The position numbers were made by a program, and so were the translations under genes. This document shows positions 5,126-5,328 of a stretch of DNA of 5,328 nt, one piece after another. Numbering within the stretch: the stretch's first letter is position 1; each line of letters begins with the position of its first letter. Location of the stretch: positions 1-5,328 of the forward strand of contig JAHRHW010000323.1 in assembly GCA_019100305.1 (NCBI GenBank). The letters are read 5' to 3'. Under the pieces are notes generated by a model. It did no database searches and had not been told where the DNA came from. It worked only from the letters and a program-made list of their open reading frames with translations. The DNA is from Candidatus Thiodiazotropha taylori (lineage in GTDB: Bacteria > Pseudomonadota > Gammaproteobacteria > Chromatiales > Chromatiaceae).

Positions 5126-5328
5126 ATGACCGATAGCCTAGATCCCATCCTGCTCAATTTCATCTATGTGATTTTTGGTGGAGCACTGACCATTTTCTTT
5201 ATGTGGTTCGGCTGTAAAGTGTTCAGCCACATCGTCAATTTCAGCATCCCCGATGAGTTGAAGAAGGGCAATATCGCCGTCGGCATCATGATAATGGGGA
5301 TCTTTATCGGCATCGGTACAGCCCTGGG
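5126..5328 (+). CDS. Partial membrane protein, DUF350-like (3' end cut by window)
   Basis: Sixty-seven codons of a gene that runs off the right edge without a stop. The ATG at 5126 follows GGGAGGGG with 5 bases between GGAGG and the start, a strong ribosome binding site. The protein begins MTDSLDPILLNF and has one clear membrane helix at about 8-29. A short amphipathic stretch follows (about 31-46, with IPDELKKGN at 41-49), then a second hydrophobic helix starts near residue 50 (NIAVGIMIMGIFIGIGTAL). A helix, then a charged E-L-x-x-G-N-x-A-x-x-I segment leading into a glycine-spaced helix, is the pattern I recall for DUF350 (E. coli YjfL group), an inner-membrane family of uncertain function. 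Only about half of a DUF350 protein would be present, so the call is tentative. It may share a transcript with djlA, since 49 bases separate them and no terminator is seen. Confidence 0.7.
   Translation, partial: MTDSLDPILLNFIYVIFGGALTIFFMWFGCKVFSHIVNFSIPDELKKGNIAVGIMIMGIFIGIGTAL

Noticed and set aside
1..5328. tRNA, rRNA, CRISPR repeats, riboswitch or phage attachment site
   Set aside because: No cloverleaf, regular repeat-spacer pattern, recognisable aptamer or direct repeat pair was seen by eye on either strand.

Overview
The window reads as an ordinary chromosomal segment of a gammaproteobacterium. The main reason is a full-length DjlA co-chaperone and a full-length Tas-type aldo-keto reductase, both matching what I remember of the E. 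coli proteins along their length. Coding DNA is moderately GC-rich and the longest intergenic stretch is clearly AT-richer. The genus cannot be fixed from the sequence. No phage, transposase, CRISPR, rRNA or tRNA gene was seen.

Layout, left to right. A ketohexokinase-like PfkB sugar kinase (14-865, +) is followed after 17 bases by a small Rieske [2Fe-2S] protein (883-1239, +), probably one transcript. A strong hairpin (1238-1266) ends this unit and also serves the opposing gene, a 68-residue acidic protein of unknown function with an excellent ribosome binding site (1295-1501, -). Next is a 424-base AT-richer stretch with no convincing gene (1502-1925), then a 97-residue acidic conserved protein that looks like the DUF6763 family (1926-2219, -). 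Then comes the aldo-keto reductase tas, whose start I place at 3446 (2406-3446, -).

Divergent from tas is a CbiM-like membrane protein (3529-4194, +). It belongs to the energy-coupling-factor metal transporter permeases but lacks the usual N-terminal histidine and has no ATPase or T-component nearby. After it come djlA, which starts at a TTG codon (4267-5076, +), and the first 67 codons of a membrane protein resembling DUF350 (5126-end, +).

The genes do not form one obvious pathway. The only close functional pairing suggested by spacing is the sugar kinase with the Rieske protein. I saw no clear evidence of a new multi-gene system. The items most worth a second look are the kinase-Rieske pair, the solitary CbiM-like protein with an altered metal site, the 68-residue orphan gene and the unexplained intergenic stretch beside it.
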